Positions 35,039 through 43,771 of a DNA stretch of 64,000 nucleotides are shown here, in pieces; position 1 is the stretch's first letter, and each line of letters begins with the position of its first letter. Under the pieces are notes generated by a model that made no database searches, was not told where the DNA came from, and was given only the letters and a program-made list of their open reading frames with translations. Made by a program: the position numbers and the translations under genes. The stretch lies in assembly GCA_903876735.1 (NCBI GenBank), contig CAIRAW010000036.1, forward strand, positions 1 through 64,000, read 5' to 3'. The DNA comes from an uncultured beta proteobacterium. Lineage in GTDB: Bacteria > Pseudomonadota > Gammaproteobacteria > Burkholderiales > Burkholderiaceae_C.

Positions 35039-36121
35039 TCAGCGCAGCACCAAACCGGGGCTTTCACTGCCCGAAACAATCTCGCCAATCTCGGCGGCGG
35101 CGGCAAAGCCGTGCTGGTGAAATAGGGCCATGACGGCATCGACAGCCTGCGGTGCGCAGGAAACCAGCAGCCCACCGCTGGTCTGCGGGTCGCTCAGCAA
35201 GGCCTGGTCGAGCGCAGAAAAACCTTCGGGCAATTTGATGTCCTTGCCATAGGCCGCCCAATTGCGGCCCGAGGCGCCGGTAATCATGCCCTGCGCCGCC
35301 AGCGCGCGCACGCCATCGAGCAGCGGCACACGCTCCCAGTCGAGTCGCACCGTGCAGTTGGCGCCGCGCGCCAGTTCCAGCGCGTGACCGGCAAGCCCGA
35401 AGCCGGTGACATCGGTCAGGGCATGCACCCCCGGCAGTGCCGCCAGTTCGGGGCCCGGCGTGTTGAGTTGGGTTGTCACGGCAATCATCTGCGCGTAGCC
35501 GGCCGCGTCGAGTTTTTCCTTCTTGAGCGCGGCCGACAGAATGCCCACGCCCAGGGGTTTGCCCAAAATCAGCTTGTCACCGACGCGCGCGTCGGCATTG
35601 CGCTTGACGCGCGCCGGGTGCACCAGGCCCAGCGCCACCAGTCCATAGATCGGCTCGACCGAATCGATCGTGTGGCCGCCTGCGATCGGAATGCCGGCAG
35701 CGCGGCAAACCGAGGCGCCACCTTCAAGAATACGGGCGATGGTCTCGAGCGGCAGCACGCTGATCGGCATGCCCACCAGTGCCAGCGCCAGAATCGGCTT
35801 GCCGCCCATGGCGTAGACGTCGGAGATGGCGTTGGTGGCGGCGATGCGGCCAAAGTCATAGGGGTCGTCCACAATCGGCATGAAAAAGTCGGTGGTGGCG
35901 ATCAGCGCCTGCTCGTCGTTGAGTTGGTACACGGCAGCATCGTCCGAAGTCTCGATGCCCACCAGCAATTCCTTCGGAATCGGCATGGCGCTGACGCCTT
36001 TGAGGATCTCGGACAGCACGCCGGGCGCGATCTTGCAACCGCAGCCGCCGCCGTGCGACAGGCTGGTCAGGCGCGGCACGGTCTTGACGCTGGAAGGCGG
36101 ACTGGAGGCGGTGTCATTCAT
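35039..36121 (-). CDS. selD: Selenide, water dikinase (selenophosphate synthetase)
   Basis: Makes selenophosphate from selenide and ATP for selenocysteine and selenouridine. The 360-residue protein has the N-terminal active site GGGCGCKIAPG with Cys27, Cys29 and catalytic Lys30, so it uses Cys rather than selenocysteine. ATP-binding stretches ETSDDAAVYQL, TTDFFMPIVDDPYDFGRIAA and DVTGFGLAGHALELA are intact. No selA, selB, selU or tRNA-Sec is in the window. Confidence 0.96.
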   Translation of the reverse strand: MNDTASSPPSSVKTVPRLTSLSHGGGCGCKIAPGVLSEILKGVSAMPIPKELLVGIETSDDAAVYQLNDEQALIATTDFFMPIVDDPYDFGRIAATNAISDVYAMGGKPILALALVGMPISVLPLETIARILEGGASVCRAAGIPIAGGHTIDSVEPIYGLVALGLVHPARVKRNADARVGDKLILGKPLGVGILSAALKKEKLDAAGYAQMIAVTTQLNTPGPELAALPGVHALTDVTGFGLAGHALELARGANCTVRLDWERVPLLDGVRALAAQGMITGASGRNWAAYGKDIKLPEGFSALDQALLSDPQTSGGLLVSCAPQAVDAVMALFHQHGFAAAAEIGEIVSGSESPGLVLR

Positions 36122-36186
36122 CGTATTTCCCTTGCAATGGCTGTCATTATCCGGTCTGGACCCCCGTGACCGTTCACGCCCGGCCC

Positions 36187-37185
36187 TTACTGGGGCTCAA
36201 GGTTGATGGTCTTGGCGATGGCACGGAACTGCGCCGTACCGTCCGCATAGGCCTTGCCCACTGCGGCAAGCGGCAGCGGTTTAGGTATGAGCAGGCTGTT
36301 GGCTTCAAACCCGGCACGCACCGCGGGCTCGCCCAGGGCTTCGGTAATGGCCTTGTACAAAGCCTGTACCACCGGCTCGGGCGTGTCCTTCCTGACGAAG
36401 TAACCGGTCCAGATGTTGAAGCTGAAGTCTTTGAGTCCCTTGCTCTCACTGATGGCAGGATGACCCTTAACGCTGTCCAGGCGTTCACTATTGAGCATGG
36501 CCAGGACCTTGAGTTTGCCCTGCTTGTGCAACTCGTCGTATTTTTTGCCGTAGGGCGCGAGAAAAAAATCAACCTGCCCCGCCAGCAGGTCCTGCTCCGC
36601 CGGTGCGCCGCCCTTGTAAGGCACGTGCAACATCGGAATGTTGCTGAGCTTGGACAAATGCTCGCCCAGCAGGTGGTAGAAAGACCCGGGGCCGACGCTG
36701 GCGAAGGCAAGAGGTCTACCGTCACGGGCTGCCTTGCGCGCGTATTCCAGAAACTCGTCAACCGAGTTGGCAGGGATATCCTTGCGCGCCAAAAACGCAA
36801 TCTGCGCCGTGGCAACCATCTGCACCAGACGGAAGTCCTCGCTCTTGAACTTGATGGCGGCAATGGCCAGCGGGGCCAGGATCAACTCGTTGGGTGAGCC
36901 CTGAAACACCGAATAGCCGTCCGCCGGACTGTTGAGCACTTTCTGCGCGGCGATCGCGCCGCTGGCACCGCCCAGATTTTCCACGATGACGGGCTGGCCC
37001 AGATGCTTGGCAAGCGAATTGTTGACCGTGCGCGCCATCACATCGGACAGGCCGCCGGCCGGGTAGGGAACCATGAGCGTCACCGGCTTGCTGGGAAAGC
37101 TTTGGGCTGCCACGCCAGCGGCCAGCGCCAGGCCTGCCAGCAAACTGACGCAGGCACGCGTTGACTGCTGAAAAAACTGCCTCAT
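36187..37185 (-). CDS. Bug-family tripartite tricarboxylate receptor
   Basis: A 332-residue periplasmic binding protein of the Bug/TctC type. The start at 37185 has a GAGGAG site and a signal peptide (RACVSLLAGLALAAGVAAQ). The family pattern FPSKPVTLMVPYPAGGLSDVMAR and QPVIVENLGGASGAIAAQKV follows. TctAB permease genes are not linked, as is common for the many orphan Bug receptors in Burkholderiales. Ligand unknown. Confidence 0.92.
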   Translation of the reverse strand: MRQFFQQSTRACVSLLAGLALAAGVAAQSFPSKPVTLMVPYPAGGLSDVMARTVNNSLAKHLGQPVIVENLGGASGAIAAQKVLNSPADGYSVFQGSPNELILAPLAIAAIKFKSEDFRLVQMVATAQIAFLARKDIPANSVDEFLEYARKAARDGRPLAFASVGPGSFYHLLGEHLSKLSNIPMLHVPYKGGAPAEQDLLAGQVDFFLAPYGKKYDELHKQGKLKVLAMLNSERLDSVKGHPAISESKGLKDFSFNIWTGYFVRKDTPEPVVQALYKAITEALGEPAVRAGFEANSLLIPKPLPLAAVGKAYADGTAQFRAIAKTINLEPQ

Positions 37186-37357
37186 CTTTTCTCCTCGTAT
37201 TGATCGTGTCGTGCCGGTCGCAGGTGTCCGACAACCGGGCGCCCGGAGCATTGTATTTGTGCTTATCTTTGCGCCTCTAACGCACCGACACAGCACCGAC
37301 TTTGCCATTTATCAACAATCGATTAAAAAATACTGTCAATTCAATAGAACTTTTGAA

Positions 37358-37384
37358 TTAGCACTCACACCAATAGAGTGCTAA
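37358..37384. promoter_or_regulatory. CIRCE element (HrcA operator) upstream of rpoH
   Basis: TTAGCACTC, nine bases, GAGTGCTAA: a perfect match to the consensus bound by the HrcA heat-shock repressor. It ends 33 bp before the rpoH ATG. hrcA itself is not in the window. Confidence 0.95.
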
Positions 37385-37417
37385 CATTATTGCTTATGAG
37401 GACAAAGGAGGTCTGCT

Positions 37418-38359
37418 ATGGCTCATCACACTGACGTTTCCACAGGCGCGCTAACGGTTGCGAACCCTTGGGCCATGGTGCCAGCGCTGGGCAATCTGGA
37501 CGCCTATATATCGGCAGCCAACCGTTTGCCCATGCTCACACTCGAGCAGGAGCAGGCGTTCGCGCGCAAGTTCCGCCAGGACAACGACCTGGACGCCGCC
37601 GGCAAACTGGTGCTGTCACACCTGCGCCTGGTGGTGTCGGTCTCGCGCCAGTACCTGGGCTACGGGCTGCCGCATGGCGACCTGATCCAGGAAGGCAACG
37701 TCGGCTTGATGAAGGCCGTCAAGCGCTTCGACCCGGATCATGGCGTGCGCCTGGTCAGCTATGCGCTGCACTGGATCAAGGCCGAGATTCACGAATACAT
37801 CCTGAAAAACTGGCGCATGGTCAAGGTCGCCACGACCAAGGCTCAGCGCAAGCTGTTTTTCAACCTGCGATCGATGAAGCAGCGCTACAAGTCAGACGAT
37901 GCAGCGGCCGACGCCGGCACGCATCGCGACTCGCTCAACGAGGAGCAGATTGACGCGATGGCAAGCGAACTCAAGGTCAAGCGCGAAGAAGTCATCGAGA
38001 TGGAAACCCGGCTCTCCGGCGGCGATGTGCTGCTGGATCCAACCTCGGCGGACGGCGAGGATGACGCCTTCGGTCCGATTGCCTACCTGACCGACAGCCG
38101 ACATGAGCCGACCGCCATGCTCGAAGCGCGCGAACGCGATGTGCTGGCCAGCGACGGTCTTGCCAGCGCACTCGACGCGCTTGACGCGCGCAGCCGACGC
38201 ATCGTCGAAGAGCGCTGGCTCAAGGTCAACGACGACAACTCGGGCGGAATGACGCTGCATGAACTGGCTAATGAGTATGGTGTCAGCGCCGAGCGTATCC
38301 GTCAGATTGAGGTCGCGGCGATGAAAAAGATGAAGAAGACACTGGCCGAATTCGCCTGA
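37418..38359 (+). CDS. rpoH: Heat-shock sigma factor RpoH (sigma-32)
   Basis: A 313-residue sigma-70-family factor that directs transcription of chaperone and protease genes. Region 2 contains HLRLVVSVSRQYLGYGLP and DLIQEGNVGLMKAVKRFDP, followed by the RpoH-box-like ATTKAQRKLFFNLRSMK. Region 4 ends with the helix-turn-helix LANEYGVSAERIRQIEVAAMKKMK. An AAAGGAGG ribosome-binding site precedes the ATG. The CIRCE operator upstream predicts repression by HrcA, linking both heat-shock circuits. Confidence 0.97.
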   Translation: MAHHTDVSTGALTVANPWAMVPALGNLDAYISAANRLPMLTLEQEQAFARKFRQDNDLDAAGKLVLSHLRLVVSVSRQYLGYGLPHGDLIQEGNVGLMKAVKRFDPDHGVRLVSYALHWIKAEIHEYILKNWRMVKVATTKAQRKLFFNLRSMKQRYKSDDAAADAGTHRDSLNEEQIDAMASELKVKREEVIEMETRLSGGDVLLDPTSADGEDDAFGPIAYLTDSRHEPTAMLEARERDVLASDGLASALDALDARSRRIVEERWLKVNDDNSGGMTLHELANEYGVSAERIRQIEVAAMKKMKKTLAEFA

Positions 38360-38460
38360 ACAACAGCGCAGCGGCCATGCCGCTTGCATCGATTCGGCAG
38401 CGTCACAAAATGCGCCTGCGCGTGGGCGACAATGAGCCCTTTAAGCAGGCAGAATCCGAA

Positions 38461-39459
38461 ATGAAGCACCTGATACTTCGTCGCGCTGTGATGGTCATCG
38501 CGCTGGCAGCACTCTCCACTTGGGCCACAGCCCAGAGCACCCCGAAAACACCGACTGCGGCCACCTGGCCATCCAAGACCGTGCGTATCATCGTCGGCTT
38601 TCCGGCCGGCTCCTCCCCTGACCTGACGGCACGCACACTGGCTGAACCACTGGCCAAGGCACTGGGGCAAACCGTTATCGTCGAGAACAAGGTTGGCGCC
38701 GGCGGCAATATCGCGGCTGACTATGTTGCCAAGGCGACCGATGACCACACCATCGGTTTGATGATCAACGGCAATATGACGATTGCCAAGCTGCTCAACC
38801 CCAAACTCAGCTACGACCCACTCACGGACCTGACACCGATCAGCCTGATTGGCGTCTCGCCCCTGGTGCTGACGGCGCCAGTGGGGGCACCTGGCGCTAC
38901 GGCGAAAGATTTCCTGGTGGCCGCGCACGCAGCCGGTGACAAATGGAGCTATGGCACACCCGGCGTCGGCACGGTCGGACACATCGGCATGGAATGGCTC
39001 AAGAGCAAAGCCGGCATCAACCCGGTGCATGTGCCCTACCCCGGATACCCGCAGGTGGCCAACGCCATGCTCGGTGGTCAATTGCAACTGGCAATGCTGC
39101 CACCGGCGCTGGCCATGGCCCAGATCAAGGCCGGCAAGCTGCGCGCTATCGGCGTCACTTCAAGCGGTCGCAGCACCCTTGTGCCGGAATTGCCGAGCAT
39201 GAGCGAAGCCGGCGTGACGGGATTCAGTCTCGAGATCTGGAACGCCATTGCGGCACCCAAGTCACTGCCCAAACCGATCGCGACCAAGCTCTCGGCGCTG
39301 TTCAGTGACATCGCGCGCGCACCTGAGATGCGTCAAAAATTGTTCCAGCAGGGCTGGCAGGTGGTGGGAACTTCGGCCGAGGGCCTGTCCAACCGCGTCA
39401 AGCTCGACACCGCCCTGCTCGGCGGCGTAATCACAACGCAGGCCATCAAGGCCGAATAG
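38461..39459 (+). CDS. Bug-family tripartite tricarboxylate receptor
   Basis: A second 332-residue Bug receptor, 102 bp after rpoH. The start at 38461 gives a signal peptide (HLILRRAVMVIALAALSTWATAQ). The motif WPSKTVRIIVGFPAGSSPDLTARTLAEPLAK and a VENKVGAGGNIAADYVA stretch follow. It is not closely similar to the receptor at 36187. No transporter membrane genes are linked. Ligand unknown. Confidence 0.92.
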   Translation: MKHLILRRAVMVIALAALSTWATAQSTPKTPTAATWPSKTVRIIVGFPAGSSPDLTARTLAEPLAKALGQTVIVENKVGAGGNIAADYVAKATDDHTIGLMINGNMTIAKLLNPKLSYDPLTDLTPISLIGVSPLVLTAPVGAPGATAKDFLVAAHAAGDKWSYGTPGVGTVGHIGMEWLKSKAGINPVHVPYPGYPQVANAMLGGQLQLAMLPPALAMAQIKAGKLRAIGVTSSGRSTLVPELPSMSEAGVTGFSLEIWNAIAAPKSLPKPIATKLSALFSDIARAPEMRQKLFQQGWQVVGTSAEGLSNRVKLDTALLGGVITTQAIKAE

Positions 39460-39494
39460 GCACAGCGCCAACCGCGCTTGGCGCAGCACCGGAT

Positions 39495-42008
39495 TCAAGC
39501 GCGCCCAGGCCCGCTGTGCAAGGCCTCAAAACGGGCCTGAAGTGCATCAAAGTGGGATGCCAGAAACGCCAACCCGGGACTGTTCAACGATTCAACACCC
39601 AGTTGCTCAATCGCTGAGGCCATGCGCTGCGCCTGTTGACCCAGGGGCTCGGCGCCAGACCGGTGGGCGCTCTCGCCAAAGGACTGCAAAAGCCGCAAAA
39701 CCTCGGCGCGTGCGCCCAGGTTCTCCGGGCGCGCCGTCCACTGCCTCAACGCACCACCCAGTTGCGCCAGCAAGGCCAGCACATCGGCTGCCGGCTCAGC
39801 GTCCAGAATTTCCTGTAGCGCGGCCAGCGCTGACTTGTCTGGCTGCTTGAGAAAACCGGCCGCAAATTGATGCAGCAAACGCCGGATCGTCTCGGCCGTC
39901 TCGACGAAGACTTTGGCCTGGGCCGCGCTGCCCGGCACCCGCGACTGCACGTGTCGCAAGGCCTGCTCCAGCATGTCAGCCATCTCCGACAGGACGACGA
40001 AACCAACCGTCCCGGACGCGCGGGACAAAGACTGTGCCAGTTCAATCGTGCTGTTAAAAACCGGCCGGTGCAATTCCAGGGCCCATTCGCTGAGTTCGGT
40101 GATCAGGCAGCGAGACCATTCATCCGCCTCGTTCAAATAGACGTTGTAGAGGGGCAGCGCAATGCGCAAAGTCCCTATCACCTTGGTCTGATCTTCCAGT
40201 GCCGGATCGACCCTGCGCGAGCGGGTCGCTGACACGGCGGTTGTCGCGCTGCCCATCAGGCACCTGAATTCGCCAAGTTCCTCGTCGTAAGAGAACAGCT
40301 TGCGCGCCAACTCCCGCTGATAAGCCAATACGCCGATCAGCAGGCCCAAGGCGTCCAGGCTATTGCCCAGCCTGAGAAAAACACCACTGCGCGCAGACTC
40401 GACCTCAACCTCGTCAAGCAGAAATTGCTCGACACTGGCGCGCATAGCCACCACCGCCAGCACCGCCTGCTCAAGCCCCAGCACAGAGAACATGCCGCGC
40501 ATCTGCGCCAGTTGACTCGGGACCTCCTGCAGTGGCTGCTTGTCCGCCGGATCGCCAAAGAACCGCTGCATCGACGCTTGCACTTGCGCCTGCATCTTGC
40601 CGAGTTCATTGAGCACGCTGCCCCTGGCCTGTCGTTCGCCAAGCCCGAGGTAATACGCTTGCATCCAGTTCTCAAGCGGCTGTGACTGCCCGCCCCGATT
40701 GACCTGCTCGAGTCGCCGGGTCAGACAGGCGCCGTGCTCAAGCCTTTGCGCATCGACCGCGTCCAGATCTTCGTGAATCGCGTCAAGGTAGAGCAAGGCG
40801 CTCGCCACCTCCAGCGCCAGAGCAGGTGCAGGAGGCTCGCCGGACCGCTCGACCGCTTCAACGGCCCGCGTCAATGCCTGTAGCAGTTCAGCAGTTTGCG
40901 GCTGCAGTTTCAACACCGAATCACTCAGCAGTGCAAACTGATCGAGCGACAGCGCCAGGTCGCTGCCATCGCCACCACCGGCCAGTGCAGACCAGCTTTC
41001 ACTTGCCGATGCGAGGCGCTTGCGGGATTGGCGCACGAGCGCCGGGTCGAAGCGCCCAAGCTGGGGCGTTTCATAGTCAAACGCGCCGGCCTGTCCCAAA
41101 CCGTAGGCCAGGCGAACCGCATGCAGCACCACCGCATCAGTCGGCGCGGGCGGGGCCGTTTGGGCACAAAAAAACAGCAGATCCAGCATCAGGCACTCGG
41201 CGATAAGCGTCTGACCACGCGCCAGCATCCGGTCTTGCAGAAGAATTCGGGATACCGCCCGCTTGCCGTATACATCCTGTGCACCAAGCCCCAGGGCCTG
41301 TGCTTCGAAGAAAGCGGCACTGATCTGCCAGAAAACCCGTGCTTGCAACTCGCTTTGCGCAGCCGCAAAGCCCAGGCTGATCTCACGCAGGTCTCTGGCA
41401 GCATTCAGATCGCCCGACTTGAGCAGACGCAGGGCCGATTGATCGAAGCGGGCCTGCACCACGCCATCGCGTGCCAGTGGTTCAAATGCAAGGTGCAGGT
41501 CAACATCGATCCAGCGCCACGCAAATGGCCACAGATCGGCCGGGTGCACCCGCTCAGCACCCAGCAGTTCCAGTAGTGTGCGGTATTGCGGAAACAAGGC
41601 CACAGACGACACAAGCCTGCCCTTGAGAACACGCTCCAGGTAGTCGATCAGCGCAAATGCGGCGCGCTCAATGGCGGTGGTGGCGCCCTCGTTGCAGGAC
41701 TGCGGCTCTTTCACAAAACCTTCGGCCAGCGCCTCCATCGCGTGCACAACCTGCGCCGCAGCCGCCATACCGGCACTCTCCAGGGTCTGTGCCGCCTGAT
41801 TCAATTGCTGGCGCGCTGCGCGCAAGGGGCCCAGGTCCGGTCCTGCCGAGTCGGGTGGCGGCGCCGAGGCGGCATCGCGCGCAAACCAGCGCAAGGCATT
41901 GACCGTGCCCTCAAGTGACTGCCGCAGTTCCTCGAACGCCCTCGACAAACGCCCCCGATCTGGGAGCGCCACCCCATCGGCAGCGGTCAGGACAGCGTTT
42001 GCTTGCAT
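39495..42008 (-). CDS. Cut-down PilL/ChpA-like protein without kinase domain
   Basis: An 837-residue intact ORF matching the N-terminal part of the giant hybrid kinase PilL/ChpA of type IV pilus chemosensory systems: LFPQYRTLLELLGAERVHPADLWP, GRFDPALVRQSRKRLASASE, SQLAQMRGMFSVLGLEQAVLA. After about residue 590 it jumps to a later PilL segment (LRIALPLYNVYLNEADEWSR) and stops about 200 residues on. The classical Hpt modules (HTLKGSS), CheA ATPase, CheW and receiver domains are missing. In the remaining Hpt-like motif the phosphoacceptor His is Gln (ELAQSLSRASGTVGF). It follows rubredoxin where pilGHIJ would be expected. Confidence 0.8.
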   Translation of the reverse strand: MQANAVLTAADGVALPDRGRLSRAFEELRQSLEGTVNALRWFARDAASAPPPDSAGPDLGPLRAARQQLNQAAQTLESAGMAAAAQVVHAMEALAEGFVKEPQSCNEGATTAIERAAFALIDYLERVLKGRLVSSVALFPQYRTLLELLGAERVHPADLWPFAWRWIDVDLHLAFEPLARDGVVQARFDQSALRLLKSGDLNAARDLREISLGFAAAQSELQARVFWQISAAFFEAQALGLGAQDVYGKRAVSRILLQDRMLARGQTLIAECLMLDLLFFCAQTAPPAPTDAVVLHAVRLAYGLGQAGAFDYETPQLGRFDPALVRQSRKRLASASESWSALAGGGDGSDLALSLDQFALLSDSVLKLQPQTAELLQALTRAVEAVERSGEPPAPALALEVASALLYLDAIHEDLDAVDAQRLEHGACLTRRLEQVNRGGQSQPLENWMQAYYLGLGERQARGSVLNELGKMQAQVQASMQRFFGDPADKQPLQEVPSQLAQMRGMFSVLGLEQAVLAVVAMRASVEQFLLDEVEVESARSGVFLRLGNSLDALGLLIGVLAYQRELARKLFSYDEELGEFRCLMGSATTAVSATRSRRVDPALEDQTKVIGTLRIALPLYNVYLNEADEWSRCLITELSEWALELHRPVFNSTIELAQSLSRASGTVGFVVLSEMADMLEQALRHVQSRVPGSAAQAKVFVETAETIRRLLHQFAAGFLKQPDKSALAALQEILDAEPAADVLALLAQLGGALRQWTARPENLGARAEVLRLLQSFGESAHRSGAEPLGQQAQRMASAIEQLGVESLNSPGLAFLASHFDALQARFEALHSGPGRA

Positions 42009-42033
42009 GAATTTATGGTGCCGTCAGCGGCGC

Positions 42034-42207
42034 CTAGAGCTGCACCATCTCAAAGTCTTCCTTGCGCCCACCGCACTCCGGACAGGTCCAATTGACAGGT
42101 ACGGCGCTCCAGGGCGTACCTGGCGCGACGCCATGTTCGGGATCGCCCGCCGCTTCATCGTAGATCCAGCCACAAATCAAACACATCCAGGTTTTGGTCT
42201 CGCTCAC
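42034..42207 (-). CDS. Rubredoxin
   Basis: A 57-residue one-iron electron carrier, starting with GTG. The two Cys pairs CLICGWIYDEAAGDPEHG and CPECGARKEDFEMV match the family, with the conserved PGTPW between. In Burkholderiales a rubredoxin gene of this type lies between hemL and the pilGHIJL genes; here hemL is divergent upstream and only the PilL remnant follows downstream. Confidence 0.95.
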   Translation of the reverse strand: MSETKTWMCLICGWIYDEAAGDPEHGVAPGTPWSAVPVNWTCPECGGRKEDFEMVQL

Positions 42208-42394
42208 AGCTTAAAAGGCCTTCTAATAGAATGCAATCATTGAATAAGGACGTCGTTGCGACTCCTGCGCAACATGGCCATAGCCCTCGACATTCTGCCT
42301 CAAGAAAAATAAAAGCCAGCGCCTGCTCCCGATACCGGGGTCAGCGCAAGCCACTTTAAGACCCAATCCCATCACATCCCTGGAACTGCATCCC

Positions 42395-43699
42395 ATGACA
42401 AACACCCCTGATCGCAACCTGGCCCTGTTCGAACGCGCCAAAAAAGTCATCCCCGGCGGCGTTAATTCACCGGTGCGAGCCTTCAAGGCAGTTGGTGGCA
42501 CACCCCGCTTTGTGCAACGTGCGCAGGGCGCCTACTTCTGGGACGCCAACGGACAGCGCTACATCGACTACATCGGCTCCTGGGGCCCGATGATTCTGGG
42601 CCACGGCCATCCAGCGGTGGTCAAAGCGGTGCAGGACGCCGTGCTCGAAGGCTTTTCCTTTGGCGCGCCAACCGAGCGCGAAGTCGAACTGGTCGAAGAG
42701 ATCCTGCGCCTGGTTCCTTCCATGGACATGGTGCGCCTGGTCAGTTCCGGCACCGAAGCCGCCATGAGCGCAATCCGGTTGGCGCGCGGCGCCACCGGGC
42801 GCAGCAAACTGATCAAGTTTGAAGGCTGCTACCACGGCCATGCCGACGCGCTGCTGGTCAAGGCCGGCTCGGGGCTGGCCACTTTCGGCAATGCCACCAG
42901 TGCCGGCGTCCCACCCGAGGTGGTGCAGCACACCATCGTGCTCGAGTACAACAACATTGAACAACTTGAGCAAGCATTCAAACTGCATGGCCAGGAACTG
43001 GCCTGCCTGATGATCGAACCGATCGCCGGCAACATGAATTTTGTGCGTGCATCCGTGCCCTTCGTGAAACGTTGCCGCGAACTCTGCACCCAATACGGCG
43101 CCCTGCTGGTGTTCGACGAGGTCATGAACGGCTTTCGGGTCGCGCTGGGCAGCGCACAAAGTGTTTATGCGCGCGTGCTGCCGGGCTTTGAGCCCGACAT
43201 GACGGTGATGGGCAAGGTCATCGGTGGCGGTATGCCGCTGGCCGCCTTTGGCGCCAAGCGCGCGGTGATGGAACACCTGGCCCCGCTGGGCGCGGTCTAC
43301 CAGGCGGGCACGCTCTCGGGCAACCCCGTGGCCACCGCCTGCGGCCTGGCCACGCTGCACGAAATCAGCAAGCCCGGCTTTTTTGAAGACCTGTCCCGCA
43401 AGACGCGTTCACTGGTGGACGGCCTCAAGGGCGCTGCGGCGACCGCGGGCGTGCCATTTTGCGCCGACAGCGAAGGCGGCATGTTCGGCTTCTTCCTGCT
43501 GTCCGAGTTGCCACAGAACTACCCGCAGGTCATGAAGACCGACGGCAAGCGCTTCAACCACTTGTTCCACGGCCTGCTCGATCGCGGCGTCTACATCGCC
43601 CCGGCGCTATACGAAGCGGGTTTTGTCAGCGCTGCCCACAGCGACGCGGACATTGCCGCCACGGTGGCCGTGGCGCACGAGGTCTTCAAGACCCTGTAA
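42395..43699 (+). CDS. hemL: Glutamate-1-semialdehyde 2,1-aminomutase
   Basis: Makes 5-aminolevulinate in the C5 heme pathway. The 434-residue PLP enzyme has [18 protein letters not shown] at the start, the [16 protein letters not shown] stretch, [12 protein letters not shown] and the PLP lysine in [17 protein letters not shown]. Full length. It is divergent from rubredoxin across 187 bp that must hold both promoters. Confidence 0.97.
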   Translation: MTNTPDRNLALFERAKKVIPGGVNSPVRAFKAVGGTPRFVQRAQGAYFWDANGQRYIDYIGSWGPMILGHGHPAVVKAVQDAVLEGFSFGAPTEREVELVEEILRLVPSMDMVRLVSSGTEAAMSAIRLARGATGRSKLIKFEGCYHGHADALLVKAGSGLATFGNATSAGVPPEVVQHTIVLEYNNIEQLEQAFKLHGQELACLMIEPIAGNMNFVRASVPFVKRCRELCTQYGALLVFDEVMNGFRVALGSAQSVYARVLPGFEPDMTVMGKVIGGGMPLAAFGAKRAVMEHLAPLGAVYQAGTLSGNPVATACGLATLHEISKPGFFEDLSRKTRSLVDGLKGAAATAGVPFCADSEGGMFGFFLLSELPQNYPQVMKTDGKRFNHLFHGLLDRGVYIAPALYEAGFVSAAHSDADIAATVAVAHEVFKTL

Positions 43700-43771
43700 A
43701 CAGTTGCGCAGGATTCGGCCTTAGCAGGGGTTCAAGCGCGGCGATAGCCTTCGGGCTAGCCAGGCCGTGGC

